64,000 bases of DNA from Deltaproteobacteria bacterium (lineage in GTDB: Bacteria > Myxococcota > Myxococcia > Myxococcales > Anaeromyxobacteraceae): the NCBI GenBank assembly GCA_016214955.1, contig JACRMN010000019.1, forward strand, positions 1-64,000, read 5' to 3'. The position numbers and the translations under genes were made by a program. The notes below the pieces were generated by a model that was given only the letters and a program-made list of their open reading frames with translations, was not told the DNA's origin and did not search any database. Positions within the stretch are counted from its first letter, which is position 1. Every line of letters starts with the position of its first letter. Of the stretch, positions 54,035-62,498 are shown one piece after another.

Positions 54035-54760
54035 ATGCCCCCAACCCCCGGCAGCGCGGCTCCGCCGCCCACGCGCCGCGGCGAGTTCCTGGCGGGCTGC
54101 CGCGACGAGCTGCCGATCCTGCTCGGCGTCGCCCCCTTCGGGATGATCTACGGCATCCTGGCCCTCTCGGCCGGGCTCCCGCCGCCGGCGGCCCAGGCGA
54201 TGTCGTCGGTGGTCTTCGCCGGCTCGGCGCAGTTCATCACCGCCCAGCTCATCCGCGACGGCGCGCCCGGCGCGGTCATCGTCCTCACCGTCTTCGTCGT
54301 CAACCTGCGCCACGCCCTCTACAGCGCCTCGCTGGCCCCTTACCTGCGCCACCTCAACGGCTGGTGGAAGGCGCTGCTCGCCTACCTGCTCACCGACGAG
54401 GCCTACGCCGTGGCCGTGACCCGGTACGCGCGGGACGGCGAGCGCACCGACGTGTCGCCCTGGCGCCACTGGTACTTCCTGGGCGCCGGGCTCACCCTCT
54501 GGGCCTCCTGGCAGGTGAGCACCGCGGTGGGCGTGTTCCTGGGGGCGGTGGTGCCGGAGAGCTGGTCCCTCGACTTCACCCTGCCGCTCACCTTCATCGC
54601 CCTCGTCTTCCCGGCGCTGAGGGACCGCGCCGGGGTGGCCGCGGCCCTCACCGCCGGGCTGGTGGCGCTCCTGGCGCTGGGGCTGCCCTTCAAGCTCGGG
54701 CTCATCGTCGCAGCCGCCGCCGGCATCGCCGCCGGCATGTTCGCGGAGGCCCGCTCGTGA
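54035..54760 (+). CDS. azlC: AzlC-type branched-chain amino-acid exporter, large subunit
   Basis: A 241-residue inner-membrane protein. The conserved PILLGVAPFGMIYGILA start, SSVVFAGSAQFITAQLI and VVNLRHALYSASLAPYL segments mark the AzlC/YgaZ family. Together with AzlD it exports branched-chain amino acids or methionine and also 4-azaleucine. The start is ATG 54035, directly after a -10 box; longer frames upstream are antisense to the lipoprotein gene. Its stop overlaps the GTG of azlD (GTGA). Confidence 0.93.
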   Translation: MPPTPGSAAPPPTRRGEFLAGCRDELPILLGVAPFGMIYGILALSAGLPPPAAQAMSSVVFAGSAQFITAQLIRDGAPGAVIVLTVFVVNLRHALYSASLAPYLRHLNGWWKALLAYLLTDEAYAVAVTRYARDGERTDVSPWRHWYFLGAGLTLWASWQVSTAVGVFLGAVVPESWSLDFTLPLTFIALVFPALRDRAGVAAALTAGLVALLALGLPFKLGLIVAAAAGIAAGMFAEARS

Positions 54761-55083
54761 GCGCGGCGAGCTGGCTCCTGGTCTTCGCGGCCGCCGGCCT
54801 GGCCACCTTCCTCATCCGGCTGTCCTTCATCGCGCTGCTGGGCCGGCTCGAGACTCCGCCGCTCCTGCAGCGCGCCCTGCGGCTGGTCCCTCCGGCCGTC
54901 CTCTGCGCCATCATCTTCCCCGAGGTGCTGGTGCGGGGCGGGGCGCTCGATCTCTCGCTCCGCAACGCGCGGCTCTGGGCGGCGCTGGTGGCCATCGGCA
55001 TCGCGCTGCGCTTCCAGAACGTGCTCCTCACCATCGCGGTGGGGATGGCGACGCTCTGGGCGCTGCAGGCCGCGCTCGGCTGA
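54757..55083 (+). CDS. azlD: AzlD-type branched-chain amino-acid exporter, small subunit
   Basis: A 108-residue membrane protein with four hydrophobic helices. GLATFLIRLSFIALLGR near the N-terminus and ALRLVPPAVLCAIIFPEVL are characteristic of AzlD/YgaH. It is the obligate partner of AzlC and is coupled to it by a GTGA overlap. A strong terminator follows. Confidence 0.92.
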   Translation: MSAASWLLVFAAAGLATFLIRLSFIALLGRLETPPLLQRALRLVPPAVLCAIIFPEVLVRGGALDLSLRNARLWAALVAIGIALRFQNVLLTIAVGMATLWALQAALG

Positions 55084-55105
55084 GGTCGCCCGCCAGGAAA
55101 GGGAA

Positions 55106-55133
55106 GGGCCGCGGCCCTCTCGGACCGCGGCCC
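55106..55133. terminator. Bidirectional hairpin between azlD and the porin gene
   Basis: GGGCCGCGG and CCGCGGCCC make a perfect 9-bp stem around a ten-base loop, between two convergent stops. Confidence 0.65.
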
Positions 55134-55157
55134 CGGGTGCTGCCGGCCTCTTCGCTG

Positions 55158-56360
55158 CTAGAAGAGGTCGAAGTGCGTGGTGGCGAGGGCGCGGAACTCG
55201 CTGCCCTTGTTGTCCTGGGCGGCGGTGGCGGTGGCGAAGGTGGTCCGGGAGTTGTACCAGACCTCCAGGCCGACCCAGGCGTTCTTGGCGAACGAGTAGT
55301 AGGTGTTGGCGGCGACGCCGATCACCTGCTTGTTGGCGCCGGTGTTGGCGTTCTGGATGGCGGTGTCGGCCGAGGCGCTGAGCAGCGAGCCGAGCACGTT
55401 GGTGCGCCACTGCGGGTTCCACACGTGGGTGAAGGCCGCCGAGAGGCCCAGGGTGCTCCACTTCTCGATGGAGGCGGTGCCGGCGGTGGTCACGACCAGG
55501 AAGTCACCGGTGCCGTAGTTGCCGTACTGGTAGGGACCCATGGCCGAGCCGTAGGAGGCGTCGAGGGCCAGGGTGTCGCCGCCGAACTTCAGGGCGCAGC
55601 CGACAGCCCCGCCGAAGCCGTAGCCGGAGAGCTCGGCGTCGGCAGCGGCGCCGGTGCTGGTGTCGCGGGTGATGAACTGGCGGACCACGCCGCGGACCGA
55701 GAGGGCGGCCGGGCCGGCGCCGAAGTCGACGCGGCCGATGAGGTCGGGCAGCGTGTAGCGGGTGGCGGCCGGGCCCGAGAGCGTGGCGTAGGGGTTCTCG
55801 GCGGCGAACTGGATCTTGGCCGGGCCGGCAGGGAAGGTGACGCGGATCATCGGGGCGCGCAGGGCGGCCAGGTTGACGGTGGGGTTCTCGTCCATCTGGT
55901 CGGCGAAGGCGTTCAGGTCGGCGAAGGTGGACCAGGTCTGGCCGAGGAGGAGCCAGTCGCCCACGGTGCCGTAGGCGTGGCGCACGCGGAAGGCCTTCGA
56001 GTTGGTGAAGGTCTGGCCGGCGGTCCCGTTGGAGGAGAGCGCGAAGTCGCCCTCGATCCGCATCCCGATGGCGCCCACCTTGGAAGGCGTGTTGCTGGAC
56101 AGGCCGAAGCGGCTGTAGGCCACGCCCAGGCCGCGGGTGTGGAGCTTGGGATCCGGGCCGGAGTTGTCGAGCACCACGTCCGGGCCGGCCTGGTACAGGT
56201 CGCCGGTGTTCGAGGCACCGCTCAGCACGTACACCAGGGCCATCTCGGCGAAGGCGTTGAACCTGAGGGTGGTGTCGCCGAGCTTGATCTCCTGGGCGGA
56301 GGCGCCCAGAGGGGCCGCCAGGGCGACCGCGAGAAGCGCTGCAGAGATCTTCTTCGTCAT
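55158..56360 (-). CDS. Outer-membrane porin, DcaP-like
   Basis: A 400-residue exported protein. The signal peptide ends at about residue 22 (GASAQ). The mature start (IKLGDTTLRFNAFAEMALVYVLSG) and the strand-turn pattern throughout, with the phenylalanine C-terminus HFDLF, fit a trimeric porin of about 16 strands; DcaP-type porins are the closest that I recognise. Such porins pass small acidic or amino-acid-like solutes. It is divergent from livK of system 2 with 228 bases between them, so porin and importer probably share control. ATG 56360 has an ACGGAGAG ribosome site. Confidence 0.82.
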   Translation of the reverse strand: MTKKISAALLAVALAAPLGASAQEIKLGDTTLRFNAFAEMALVYVLSGASNTGDLYQAGPDVVLDNSGPDPKLHTRGLGVAYSRFGLSSNTPSKVGAIGMRIEGDFALSSNGTAGQTFTNSKAFRVRHAYGTVGDWLLLGQTWSTFADLNAFADQMDENPTVNLAALRAPMIRVTFPAGPAKIQFAAENPYATLSGPAATRYTLPDLIGRVDFGAGPAALSVRGVVRQFITRDTSTGAAADAELSGYGFGGAVGCALKFGGDTLALDASYGSAMGPYQYGNYGTGDFLVVTTAGTASIEKWSTLGLSAAFTHVWNPQWRTNVLGSLLSASADTAIQNANTGANKQVIGVAANTYYSFAKNAWVGLEVWYNSRTTFATATAAQDNKGSEFRALATTHFDLF

Positions 56361-56437
56361 TGTTGTTGCTCTCCGTGTAGTTCGATGGAGCCTGCGGGGG
56401 CCCATATAGAGCACACTCGACGGGATCATGGGTGCAC

Positions 56438-56450
56438 TTTGTGGGACAAA
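56438..56450. promoter_or_regulatory. Possible operator in the porin/livK2 divergent region
   Basis: TTTGTGGGACAAA is an inverted repeat with 5-bp arms in an AT-richer region. It lies between two divergent transport genes. The binding protein is unknown. Confidence 0.35.
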
Positions 56451-56525
56451 CGGTTGCTCCGCCGAGGCCGCCAAGATCAATGGGAATGGGCGTCCCGTGA
56501 GGGTGCAGCCGGACACCCGGTGTCA

Positions 56526-56553
56526 TTGACACCCACAGCGGGCGTGCTAAGAG
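56526..56553 (+). promoter_or_regulatory. Sigma-70 promoter of liv system 2
   Basis: TTGACA (56526-56531), a perfect -35, lies 16 bases before TAAGAG (56548-56553). Transcription would start near 56560, 29 bases before ATG 56589, with an AGGAGG ribosome site between. Confidence 0.7.
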
Positions 56554-56588
56554 CACGGCTTTCCCGAAGCCCTCAGGAGGAATTTTCG

Positions 56589-57776
56589 ATGAGATTCTCT
56601 CGCGCAGTAGCGGTGGCGACCCTCGCCTTCGCGGTGGCGGCGTGCACGGAGGAGAAGAAGGAGGCCCCCAAGCCCGCGGCGGCGGCGGCCCCTGCCCCGG
56701 CTCCGGCTCCGGACAAGATCATCATCGGCCACGTGGGCTCGATGACCGGTGAGCAGGCGACGTTCGGCGTCTCCACCGACAACGCCATCAAGCTCGCCAT
56801 CGCCGAGCAGAACAAGAAGGGCGGCATCAAGGGCAAGCAGATCGAGCTCAAGACCCTCGACGATCAGGGCAAGCCCGAGGAGGCGGCCGTCGCCGCCACC
56901 CGCCTCATCACCCAGGACAAGATCACCCTGCTCCTCGGCGAGGTGGCCTCCAGCCGCTCCCTGGCCATGGCGCCCATCGCCGACGCCAACAAGGTGCCGA
57001 TGATCTCGCCGACCTCCACCAACCCGCGCGTGACCAAGGACGGCGCCAACACCCGGCCCTTCGTCTTCCGCGTGTGCTTCATCGACCCCTTCCAGGGCAC
57101 GGTGATGGCCAAGTTCGCCACCGAGAAGAAGATCAAGAACGTCGCCATCCTCAAGGACGTCGGCAACGACTACTCGGTGGGCCTGGCCGACTTCTTCCAG
57201 AAGAAGTTCGTCGAGCTCGGCGGCAAGATCGTGGCCGAGCAGAGCTACAAGGACGGCGACCAGGACTTCAAGGCCCAGCTCACCGCCATCAAGGGCAAGA
57301 AGCCCGACGCCATCTACGTCCCCGGCTACTACGGCGCCGTGGCCCTCATCGGCCGCCAGGCCAAGGAGCTCGGCCTCAAGGTCCCGCTCATGGGCGGCGA
57401 CGGCTGGGACTCTGCCAAGCTCTTCGAGGTCGCCAAGGGCGCGCTCGACGGCTCCTACTTCTCCAACCACTACACCGACGAGGACCCGTCGCCCGTGGTC
57501 CAGGAGTTCATCGCCAAGTACAAGGCGGCCTACGGCTCCGTGCCGGACGCCCTCGCCGTGCTGGGCTATGACGCCGCCAACGTGGCCTTCGACGCCATGA
57601 GCCGCGCCAAGGATCTCTCCGGCCCCGAGATCGCCGCCGCCCTGGCCGCCACCAAGGACTTCAAGGCCGTGTCGGGCGTCATCAACATCGACGCCGACCA
57701 CAACGCCGTGAAGTCGGCGGTGGTGCTGGGCATCGAGAAGAACAAGGCCAAGTACGCGGCCACGGTCAACCCGTAA
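56589..57776 (+). CDS. livK: Branched-chain amino-acid-type ABC substrate-binding lipoprotein (system 2)
   Basis: A 395-residue binding protein of the Peripla_BP_6 family. It is a lipoprotein: the signal ends FAVAAC with Cys19, followed by a charged Pro/Ala linker, so it is anchored to a membrane, unlike the soluble protein of system 1. The mature core begins IIIGHVGSMTGEQATFGVSTDNAIKLA and includes the ligand regions EVASSRSLAMAP and GYYGAVALIGRQ. Ligand identity is uncertain; Leu/Ile/Val or another amino acid is likely. ATG 56589 has a near-perfect AGGAGG site. A hairpin separates it from livH. Confidence 0.93.
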   Translation: MRFSRAVAVATLAFAVAACTEEKKEAPKPAAAAAPAPAPAPDKIIIGHVGSMTGEQATFGVSTDNAIKLAIAEQNKKGGIKGKQIELKTLDDQGKPEEAAVAATRLITQDKITLLLGEVASSRSLAMAPIADANKVPMISPTSTNPRVTKDGANTRPFVFRVCFIDPFQGTVMAKFATEKKIKNVAILKDVGNDYSVGLADFFQKKFVELGGKIVAEQSYKDGDQDFKAQLTAIKGKKPDAIYVPGYYGAVALIGRQAKELGLKVPLMGGDGWDSAKLFEVAKGALDGSYFSNHYTDEDPSPVVQEFIAKYKAAYGSVPDALAVLGYDAANVAFDAMSRAKDLSGPEIAAALAATKDFKAVSGVINIDADHNAVKSAVVLGIEKNKAKYAATVNP

Positions 57777-57796
57777 CCGCGCTTCCGCTCCACCGG

Positions 57797-57820
57797 GGGG
57801 CCGGCCGAGAGGCCGGCCCC
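57797..57820 (+). terminator. Intercistronic hairpin between livK and livH (system 2)
   Basis: GGGGCCGGCC and GGCCGGCCCC form a perfect 10-bp stem with a GAGA tetraloop, 20 bases after livK. Probably a partial terminator or mRNA stabiliser, as in system 1. Confidence 0.65.
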
Positions 57821-57863
57821 TCGCGCTTCACCCCGCACAACTCCCTCCCACAGGCGGCTCCCC

Positions 57864-58802
57864 GTGACCGAGTTCCTGCAGCACCTCGTGAACGGCGTCT
57901 CCGTAGGCACCATCTACGCGCTCATCGCGCTGGGCTACACGATGGTGTACGGCGTGCTCAAGCTCATCAACTTCGCCCACGGCGACGTGTACATGGTGGG
58001 GGCCTTTTCCGGCTTCTACATCTCCCACGCGCTCGGGGTGGAGAAGGAGCCGACCCTGGCGAAGGCGCTGGCCGTCTTCGTGGGCTCGATGATGATCTGC
58101 GGGGTGCTGGTGTTCCTGATGGAGCGGTTCGCCTACCGGCCGCTGCGCCATCGCGCCCGCCTCACCGCGCTCATCACCGCCATCGGCGTCTCGCTGTTCC
58201 TCGAGTACTTCATGCAGCTCTCCGGCTGGTTCGGCCCCGCCAGCGCGCCCTTCCCGCCCGGCCCCACCCCCCGCTTCTTCCCGCAGCCGATGTCCTTCGA
58301 GACGCCCGACCTGCCGCTCGGCGAGCTCTCCATCCAGAAGGTCGACGTCATCTCCTTCCTGGTGGCGGTGGGCTTCATGCTGGCGCTGCAGTGGGTCGTG
58401 TACCGGACCCGCTTCGGCACCTCGATGCGGGCGGTCTCCTTCGACTCGCAGGTCGCCGGCCTCATGGGCATCAACGTCAACCGCATCATCTCCGGCACCT
58501 TCATCATCGGCGGCGTGCTGGCGGCGGTGGCCGCCATCCTGGTGGCGAGCTCGCGCCCCTCCATCAACCCGCTCATGGGCCTCATGCCCGGCATCAAGGC
58601 CTTCGTGGCCGCGGTCTTCGGCGGCATCGGCAACGTGCCCGGCGCCATGGTGGGAGGCCTGGTGCTGGGCCTGGCCGAGGAGTACGTGGCCGGCTACCTG
58701 CTCTCCTCCTACCGCGACGGCATCGCCTTCGCGCTCCTCATCGTGGTGCTGCTGGTGAAGCCCGCCGGCCTGTTCGGCACCTTCCGCCCGGAGAAGGTCT
58801 AG
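57864..58802 (+). CDS. livH: Branched-chain amino-acid ABC permease LivH (system 2)
   Basis: A 312-residue permease with the LivH marks HLVNGVSVGTIYALIALGYTMVYGV, INFAHGDVYM and, late, GGIGNVPGAMVGG. A Pro-rich periplasmic stretch near residues 125-155 (PFPPGPTPRFFPQP) is longer than in the system 1 protein. GTG 57864 starts 87 bases after livK. LivM follows after two bases. Confidence 0.94.
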   Translation: MTEFLQHLVNGVSVGTIYALIALGYTMVYGVLKLINFAHGDVYMVGAFSGFYISHALGVEKEPTLAKALAVFVGSMMICGVLVFLMERFAYRPLRHRARLTALITAIGVSLFLEYFMQLSGWFGPASAPFPPGPTPRFFPQPMSFETPDLPLGELSIQKVDVISFLVAVGFMLALQWVVYRTRFGTSMRAVSFDSQVAGLMGINVNRIISGTFIIGGVLAAVAAILVASSRPSINPLMGLMPGIKAFVAAVFGGIGNVPGAMVGGLVLGLAEEYVAGYLLSSYRDGIAFALLIVVLLVKPAGLFGTFRPEKV

Positions 58803-58804
58803 CC

Positions 58805-59776
58805 GTGAAGCCCCTCATCGCGCTCCGCTCGGTCGCCCCGCTCCTGCTCACCGGCATCCTGGTCGCCCTGGTGCAGGGCTCGCTGCCCGACTACTGGTAC
58901 TTCGTGCTGGTGGTGGCCGGGATCAACATCATCCTGGCCGTCTCCCTCAACATCGTGAACGGCTTCACCGGCCAGTTCTCCATCGGCCACGCCGGCTTCA
59001 TGGCGGTGGGCGCCTACACCGCCGCCAAGATCGTCATGTCCACCCGCGGGCTGGTCAGCACCGGCGCCGGCGAGCAGCTCGTCTTCCTGGGCGCGCTGGC
59101 GGCGGGGATGGTCACCGCGGCCATCGCCGGCTTCCTGGTGGGGATGCCCAGCCTGCGGCTCCGCGGCGACTACCTGGCCATCGTCACCCTGGGCTTCAAC
59201 GAGATCATCCGGGTGATCATCGAGAACTCCGAGTTCCTGGGGCAGGCAACCGGCATCTCCGGCCTCCCCAAGCTCACCACCCTTGCCTACGTGGGCATGG
59301 CGGCGGCCATCACCGTGATGGTGGCGGTGCGGCTCCTGCAGTCGACCCACGGCCGCGCCCTGCTCGCCATCCGCGAGGACGAGGTGGCGGCAGAGGCCAT
59401 GGGCGTGGACACCACCGGCTACAAGGTCCGGGCCTTCGTCATCGCGGCCGCCCTGGCCGGGCTGGCCGGCGGCCTGCTGGTGTTCTACCTCCAGCTCTGC
59501 ACCCCCAAGAGCTTCACCTTCATCAAGTCCATCGAGGTGGTGGCCATGATCGTGCTCGGCGGCCTGGGCTCGGTGTCGGGCGCCTTCCTCACCGCCGCGG
59601 TGCTCACCATCCTGCTCGAGACCTTGCGCGGCTTCTCCGAGTACCGGATGGTCGTCTACTCGCTGCTGCTCATCTTCTTCATGCTGGGGCGCCCCGCCGG
59701 CCTCTTCGGCACCCGCGAGATCTGGGACCTGCTGCCCCGGTGGCGGCGCAAGGCGGCTGCGGGAGGTGCCCCGTGA
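58805..59776 (+). CDS. livM: Branched-chain amino-acid ABC permease LivM (system 2)
   Basis: A 323-residue permease with SLNIVNGFTGQFSIGHAGFMAVGAY near residue 47, the RGDYLAIVTLGFNEIIRVII segment and GGLGSVSGAFLTA near 255. It ends in a basic tail (RWRRKAAAGGAP). GTG at 58805 is chosen because it lies two bases after the livH stop; the longer frame upstream is antisense noise. The stop overlaps the livG GTG. Confidence 0.93.
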   Translation: MKPLIALRSVAPLLLTGILVALVQGSLPDYWYFVLVVAGINIILAVSLNIVNGFTGQFSIGHAGFMAVGAYTAAKIVMSTRGLVSTGAGEQLVFLGALAAGMVTAAIAGFLVGMPSLRLRGDYLAIVTLGFNEIIRVIIENSEFLGQATGISGLPKLTTLAYVGMAAAITVMVAVRLLQSTHGRALLAIREDEVAAEAMGVDTTGYKVRAFVIAAALAGLAGGLLVFYLQLCTPKSFTFIKSIEVVAMIVLGGLGSVSGAFLTAAVLTILLETLRGFSEYRMVVYSLLLIFFMLGRPAGLFGTREIWDLLPRWRRKAAAGGAP

Positions 59777-60585
59777 GCGCCCCGGTCCTCGAGGCCCGGA
59801 AGGTCACCATGCAGTTCGGGGGCCTCAAGGCCCTCTCCGAGTTCGAGCTGGTCATCGAGCCCCGGGAGCTGGTGGGGCTCATCGGGCCCAACGGCGCCGG
59901 GAAGACCACCGCCTTCAACGCCATCACCGGCGTCTACCCGCCCTCCTCCGGCGACGTCATCCTCTCCGGCGAGCGGGTCAACGGCCAGCGCCCCCACCAG
60001 ATCTGCGGGAAGGGCATCGCCCGCACCTTCCAGAACATCCGGCTCTTCAAGCAGCTCAGCGCCATCGACAACGTGCGCATCGCCTGCCACCAGCGGGCCC
60101 AGGCCGGCTTCGCCGCGGCGGTGCTGCGCAGCGGCGGCTTCCTCGCCGACGAGGAGCGCATCACCCGGCGCGCCGAGGAGTTCCTCCAGGTGATGGGGCT
60201 GGCGCACCGGCGCGACGAGCAGGCCCGCAACCTGCCCTACGGCGAGCAGCGCCGCCTGGAGATCGCCCGGGCCCTGGCCACCGGCCCCAAGCTCCTGTGC
60301 CTCGACGAGCCGGCCGCCGGCATGAACGCCTCGGAGAAGGTCTCGCTCATGGAGCTGGTCCGCAAGATCCGCGACGACTTCGGCCTGGCCATCCTCATCA
60401 TCGAGCACGACATGCGGGTGGTGATGGGCATCTCCGAGCGGCTGGTGGTGCTGGACCACGGCGTCACCATCGCCAAGGGCAGCCCGGAGGTGGTGCGCAA
60501 GGACCCGAAGGTGATCGAGGCCTACCTGGGCGACTCCTACCTGGAGGAGAAGCACATCGCCGTGCCGGTGGGAGGTGGGAAGTGA
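59773..60585 (+). CDS. livG: Branched-chain amino-acid ABC ATPase LivG (system 2)
   Basis: A 270-residue ABC ATPase. Walker A is GPNGAGKTTAFN near residue 38, followed by ARTFQNIRLFKQLSAIDN, which is typical of LivG. The signature is LPYGEQRRLEIARAL, Walker B is LLCLDEPAAGMN, and the H-loop is IEHDM. GTG 59773 overlaps the livM stop; an ATG 33 bases upstream lies inside livM and is less likely. The stop overlaps the livF GTG. Confidence 0.94.
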   Translation: MSAPVLEARKVTMQFGGLKALSEFELVIEPRELVGLIGPNGAGKTTAFNAITGVYPPSSGDVILSGERVNGQRPHQICGKGIARTFQNIRLFKQLSAIDNVRIACHQRAQAGFAAAVLRSGGFLADEERITRRAEEFLQVMGLAHRRDEQARNLPYGEQRRLEIARALATGPKLLCLDEPAAGMNASEKVSLMELVRKIRDDFGLAILIIEHDMRVVMGISERLVVLDHGVTIAKGSPEVVRKDPKVIEAYLGDSYLEEKHIAVPVGGGK

Positions 60586-61301
60586 GCGAGCCGCTGCTGA
60601 CGGTGAAGGACCTCCACGTCCACTACGGCGGCATCCACGCGCTGCGCGGCATCTCGCTGGAGGTGCCCGCGGCCGGCCAGGTGGTGGCCCTCATCGGCGC
60701 CAACGGCGCCGGCAAGACCACCACGCTGCGGGCCATCACCCGGATGCTGAAGCCCACCAGCGGCACGGTGGCCTTCCAGGGCAGCGAGATCACCCGGCTC
60801 CAGTCCCACGAGATCGTGGCCCTGGGCGTGGCCCACGCGCCCGAGGGGCGCGGCATCTTCCTCAACCTGACGGTGAAGGAGAACCTGGACCTGGGCGCCT
60901 TCCTGCGCAGCGACGCCGACGGCATCGCCCAGGACCTGGAGCGCAGCTTCACGCTCTTCCCCATCCTCAAGGAGCGCTTCCACCAGCTCTCCGGCACCCT
61001 CTCCGGCGGCGAGCAGCAGATGCTGGCCGTGGCCCGGGCGCTGATGTGCCGCCCCAAGCTGCTGCTCCTCGACGAGCCCTCGCTGGGCCTGGCGCCGCAG
61101 GTGGTGGAGCGCATCTTCCAGGTGCTGCGCGAGGTCTCGGCGGCCGGCGTGGCCCTCCTGCTGGTGGAGCAGAACGCCCACAAGGCGCTGCAGATCGCCC
61201 ACCGGGGCTACGTGCTCGAGACCGGCGAGGTGGTGATGCAGGGCACCGGCAAGGAGCTGCTGGCCTCGCCCGAGGTCCGCAAGGCCTACCTGGGCGAGTA
61301 G
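60582..61301 (+). CDS. livF: Branched-chain amino-acid ABC ATPase LivF (system 2)
   Basis: A 239-residue ABC ATPase with Walker A GANGAGKTT near residue 37, the LivF motif APEGRGIFLNLTV near 92, signature LSGGEQQMLAVARAL and Walker B LLLLDEPSLGLAP. GTG 60582 overlaps the livG stop. Its last 16 bases overlap the 3' end of the convergent alanine racemase gene, so there is no room for a terminator between the two. Confidence 0.94.
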   Translation: MSEPLLTVKDLHVHYGGIHALRGISLEVPAAGQVVALIGANGAGKTTTLRAITRMLKPTSGTVAFQGSEITRLQSHEIVALGVAHAPEGRGIFLNLTVKENLDLGAFLRSDADGIAQDLERSFTLFPILKERFHQLSGTLSGGEQQMLAVARALMCRPKLLLLDEPSLGLAPQVVERIFQVLREVSAAGVALLLVEQNAHKALQIAHRGYVLETGEVVMQGTGKELLASPEVRKAYLGE

Positions 61302-62437
61302 CGCCGCGGCACCCGCCGCGAGATGCCGCAGAGGATCTCGTAGCTGATGGTGCCGGCGCGCCTCGCCAGCTCGTCGGCGCCGATGCGCTCGCTCCCCTGG
61401 GCGCCGAGCAGCACCACCTCGTCGCCCGGGGCCACGCCCGGCACGTCGGTGACGTCCACCATGACGAGATCCATGCACACCGTGCCCACCACCGGGGCGC
61501 GGCGGCCGCGCACCAGCACCTCGGCCCGGCCGTAACCGGGGCGCCCCGAGAGCCGCCGGTCGTAGCCGTCGGCGTAGCCCACCGGCAGCGTGGCGATGCG
61601 CGAGGGGCGCGCCGCGGTCCAGTGGCCGCCGTAAGAGATGCGGGTGCCGGCCGGCACCTCCTTGAGGTGCACGACGGCGGTGCGCCAGGTGAGCGCCGGC
61701 TGCAGCCGCGCCGCCGCGCTGCGGGCCTCCGCCGGCGCGTCCAGCTCCGGGCCGTAGGAGAGGTAGCCGTAGAGCAGGATGCCGGGGCGGGAGAGCTCCT
61801 GGCGCACGCCCGGGACGCGCAGGGTGGCGGCGCTGTTGGTGGCGTGGAGGAGCGGGGAGAGCCCCTCGGCCGCCAGCGCCTCCGCGGCCTCCCGGAAGAG
61901 GACGGCCTGGCGGGCGCTGCCCTCGTCGTCGCCGGTGTCGGCGCCGGCGAAGTGGGTGCAGAGGCCGGTGAGCGAGACCTCGGGATTGGCGCGCAGCGCC
62001 GCAACCAGCCCGGGGAGCTCCGCCGGGGAGGCACCCAGCCGGCCCATGCCGGTGTCCAGCTCCAGGTGGGCCTCGGCCCGGACCCTCCAGGCCCGCGCCG
62101 CGGCGCCCAGGGCCGCGATCTGCCCGGCCGAGGTGAGCACCGGCGTGAGCCGCTGCCGCAGCACCTCGTCCCAGGCGTCGCCGAAGGCCCCCGCCAGCAC
62201 CAGGATGGGAAGCTGGACGTTGGCGGCCCGCAGCTCCAGCCCCTCCTCCACCAGCGCCACGCCCAGCCAGGGAGCGCCGGCGGCCGCGAGCGCGCGGGCC
62301 ACCGGCACGGCGCCGTGGCCGTAGGCGTCGGCCTTCACCACCGCCACCCCGTGGCGGCCGCCCACCTCCACCGCCAGGCGGTAGTTGCCGGCGATGGCGG
62401 CGAGGTCGACCTCGGCCTCGGTGGGGCGGACGCGCAT
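61286..62437 (-). CDS. alr: Alanine racemase
   Basis: A 383-residue PLP enzyme that interconverts L- and D-alanine for peptidoglycan. The cofactor Lys35 lies in VVKADAYGHG, and the second catalytic residue, Tyr, is in the RISYGG segment near residue 258. GTVCMDLVMVDVTD is the conserved carboxylate-lysine/active-site loop. Length is normal. ATG 62437 is the only good start. It converges on livF with a 16-base overlap. D-alanine made here could also be a substrate for a DAO-type oxidase such as that at 44379, but that link is speculative. Confidence 0.95.
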   Translation of the reverse strand: MRVRPTEAEVDLAAIAGNYRLAVEVGGRHGVAVVKADAYGHGAVPVARALAAAGAPWLGVALVEEGLELRAANVQLPILVLAGAFGDAWDEVLRQRLTPVLTSAGQIAALGAAARAWRVRAEAHLELDTGMGRLGASPAELPGLVAALRANPEVSLTGLCTHFAGADTGDDEGSARQAVLFREAAEALAAEGLSPLLHATNSAATLRVPGVRQELSRPGILLYGYLSYGPELDAPAEARSAAARLQPALTWRTAVVHLKEVPAGTRISYGGHWTAARPSRIATLPVGYADGYDRRLSGRPGYGRAEVLVRGRRAPVVGTVCMDLVMVDVTDVPGVAPGDEVVLLGAQGSERIGADELARRAGTISYEILCGISRRVPRRYSPR

Positions 62438-62472
62438 GGCGCGAAGCTCGCCCAGGACCGGCCCGGAATCAA

Positions 62473-62488
62473 GCGCCCGCGCGGGCGC
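62473..62488 (-). terminator. Hairpin after the outer-membrane protein gene
   Basis: GCGCCCGC and GCGGGCGC form a perfect 16-bp palindrome, 11 bases beyond the stop at 62499 on the minus strand and followed by TTGATT. Confidence 0.5.
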
Positions 62489-62498
62489 AGCGGCCAGG

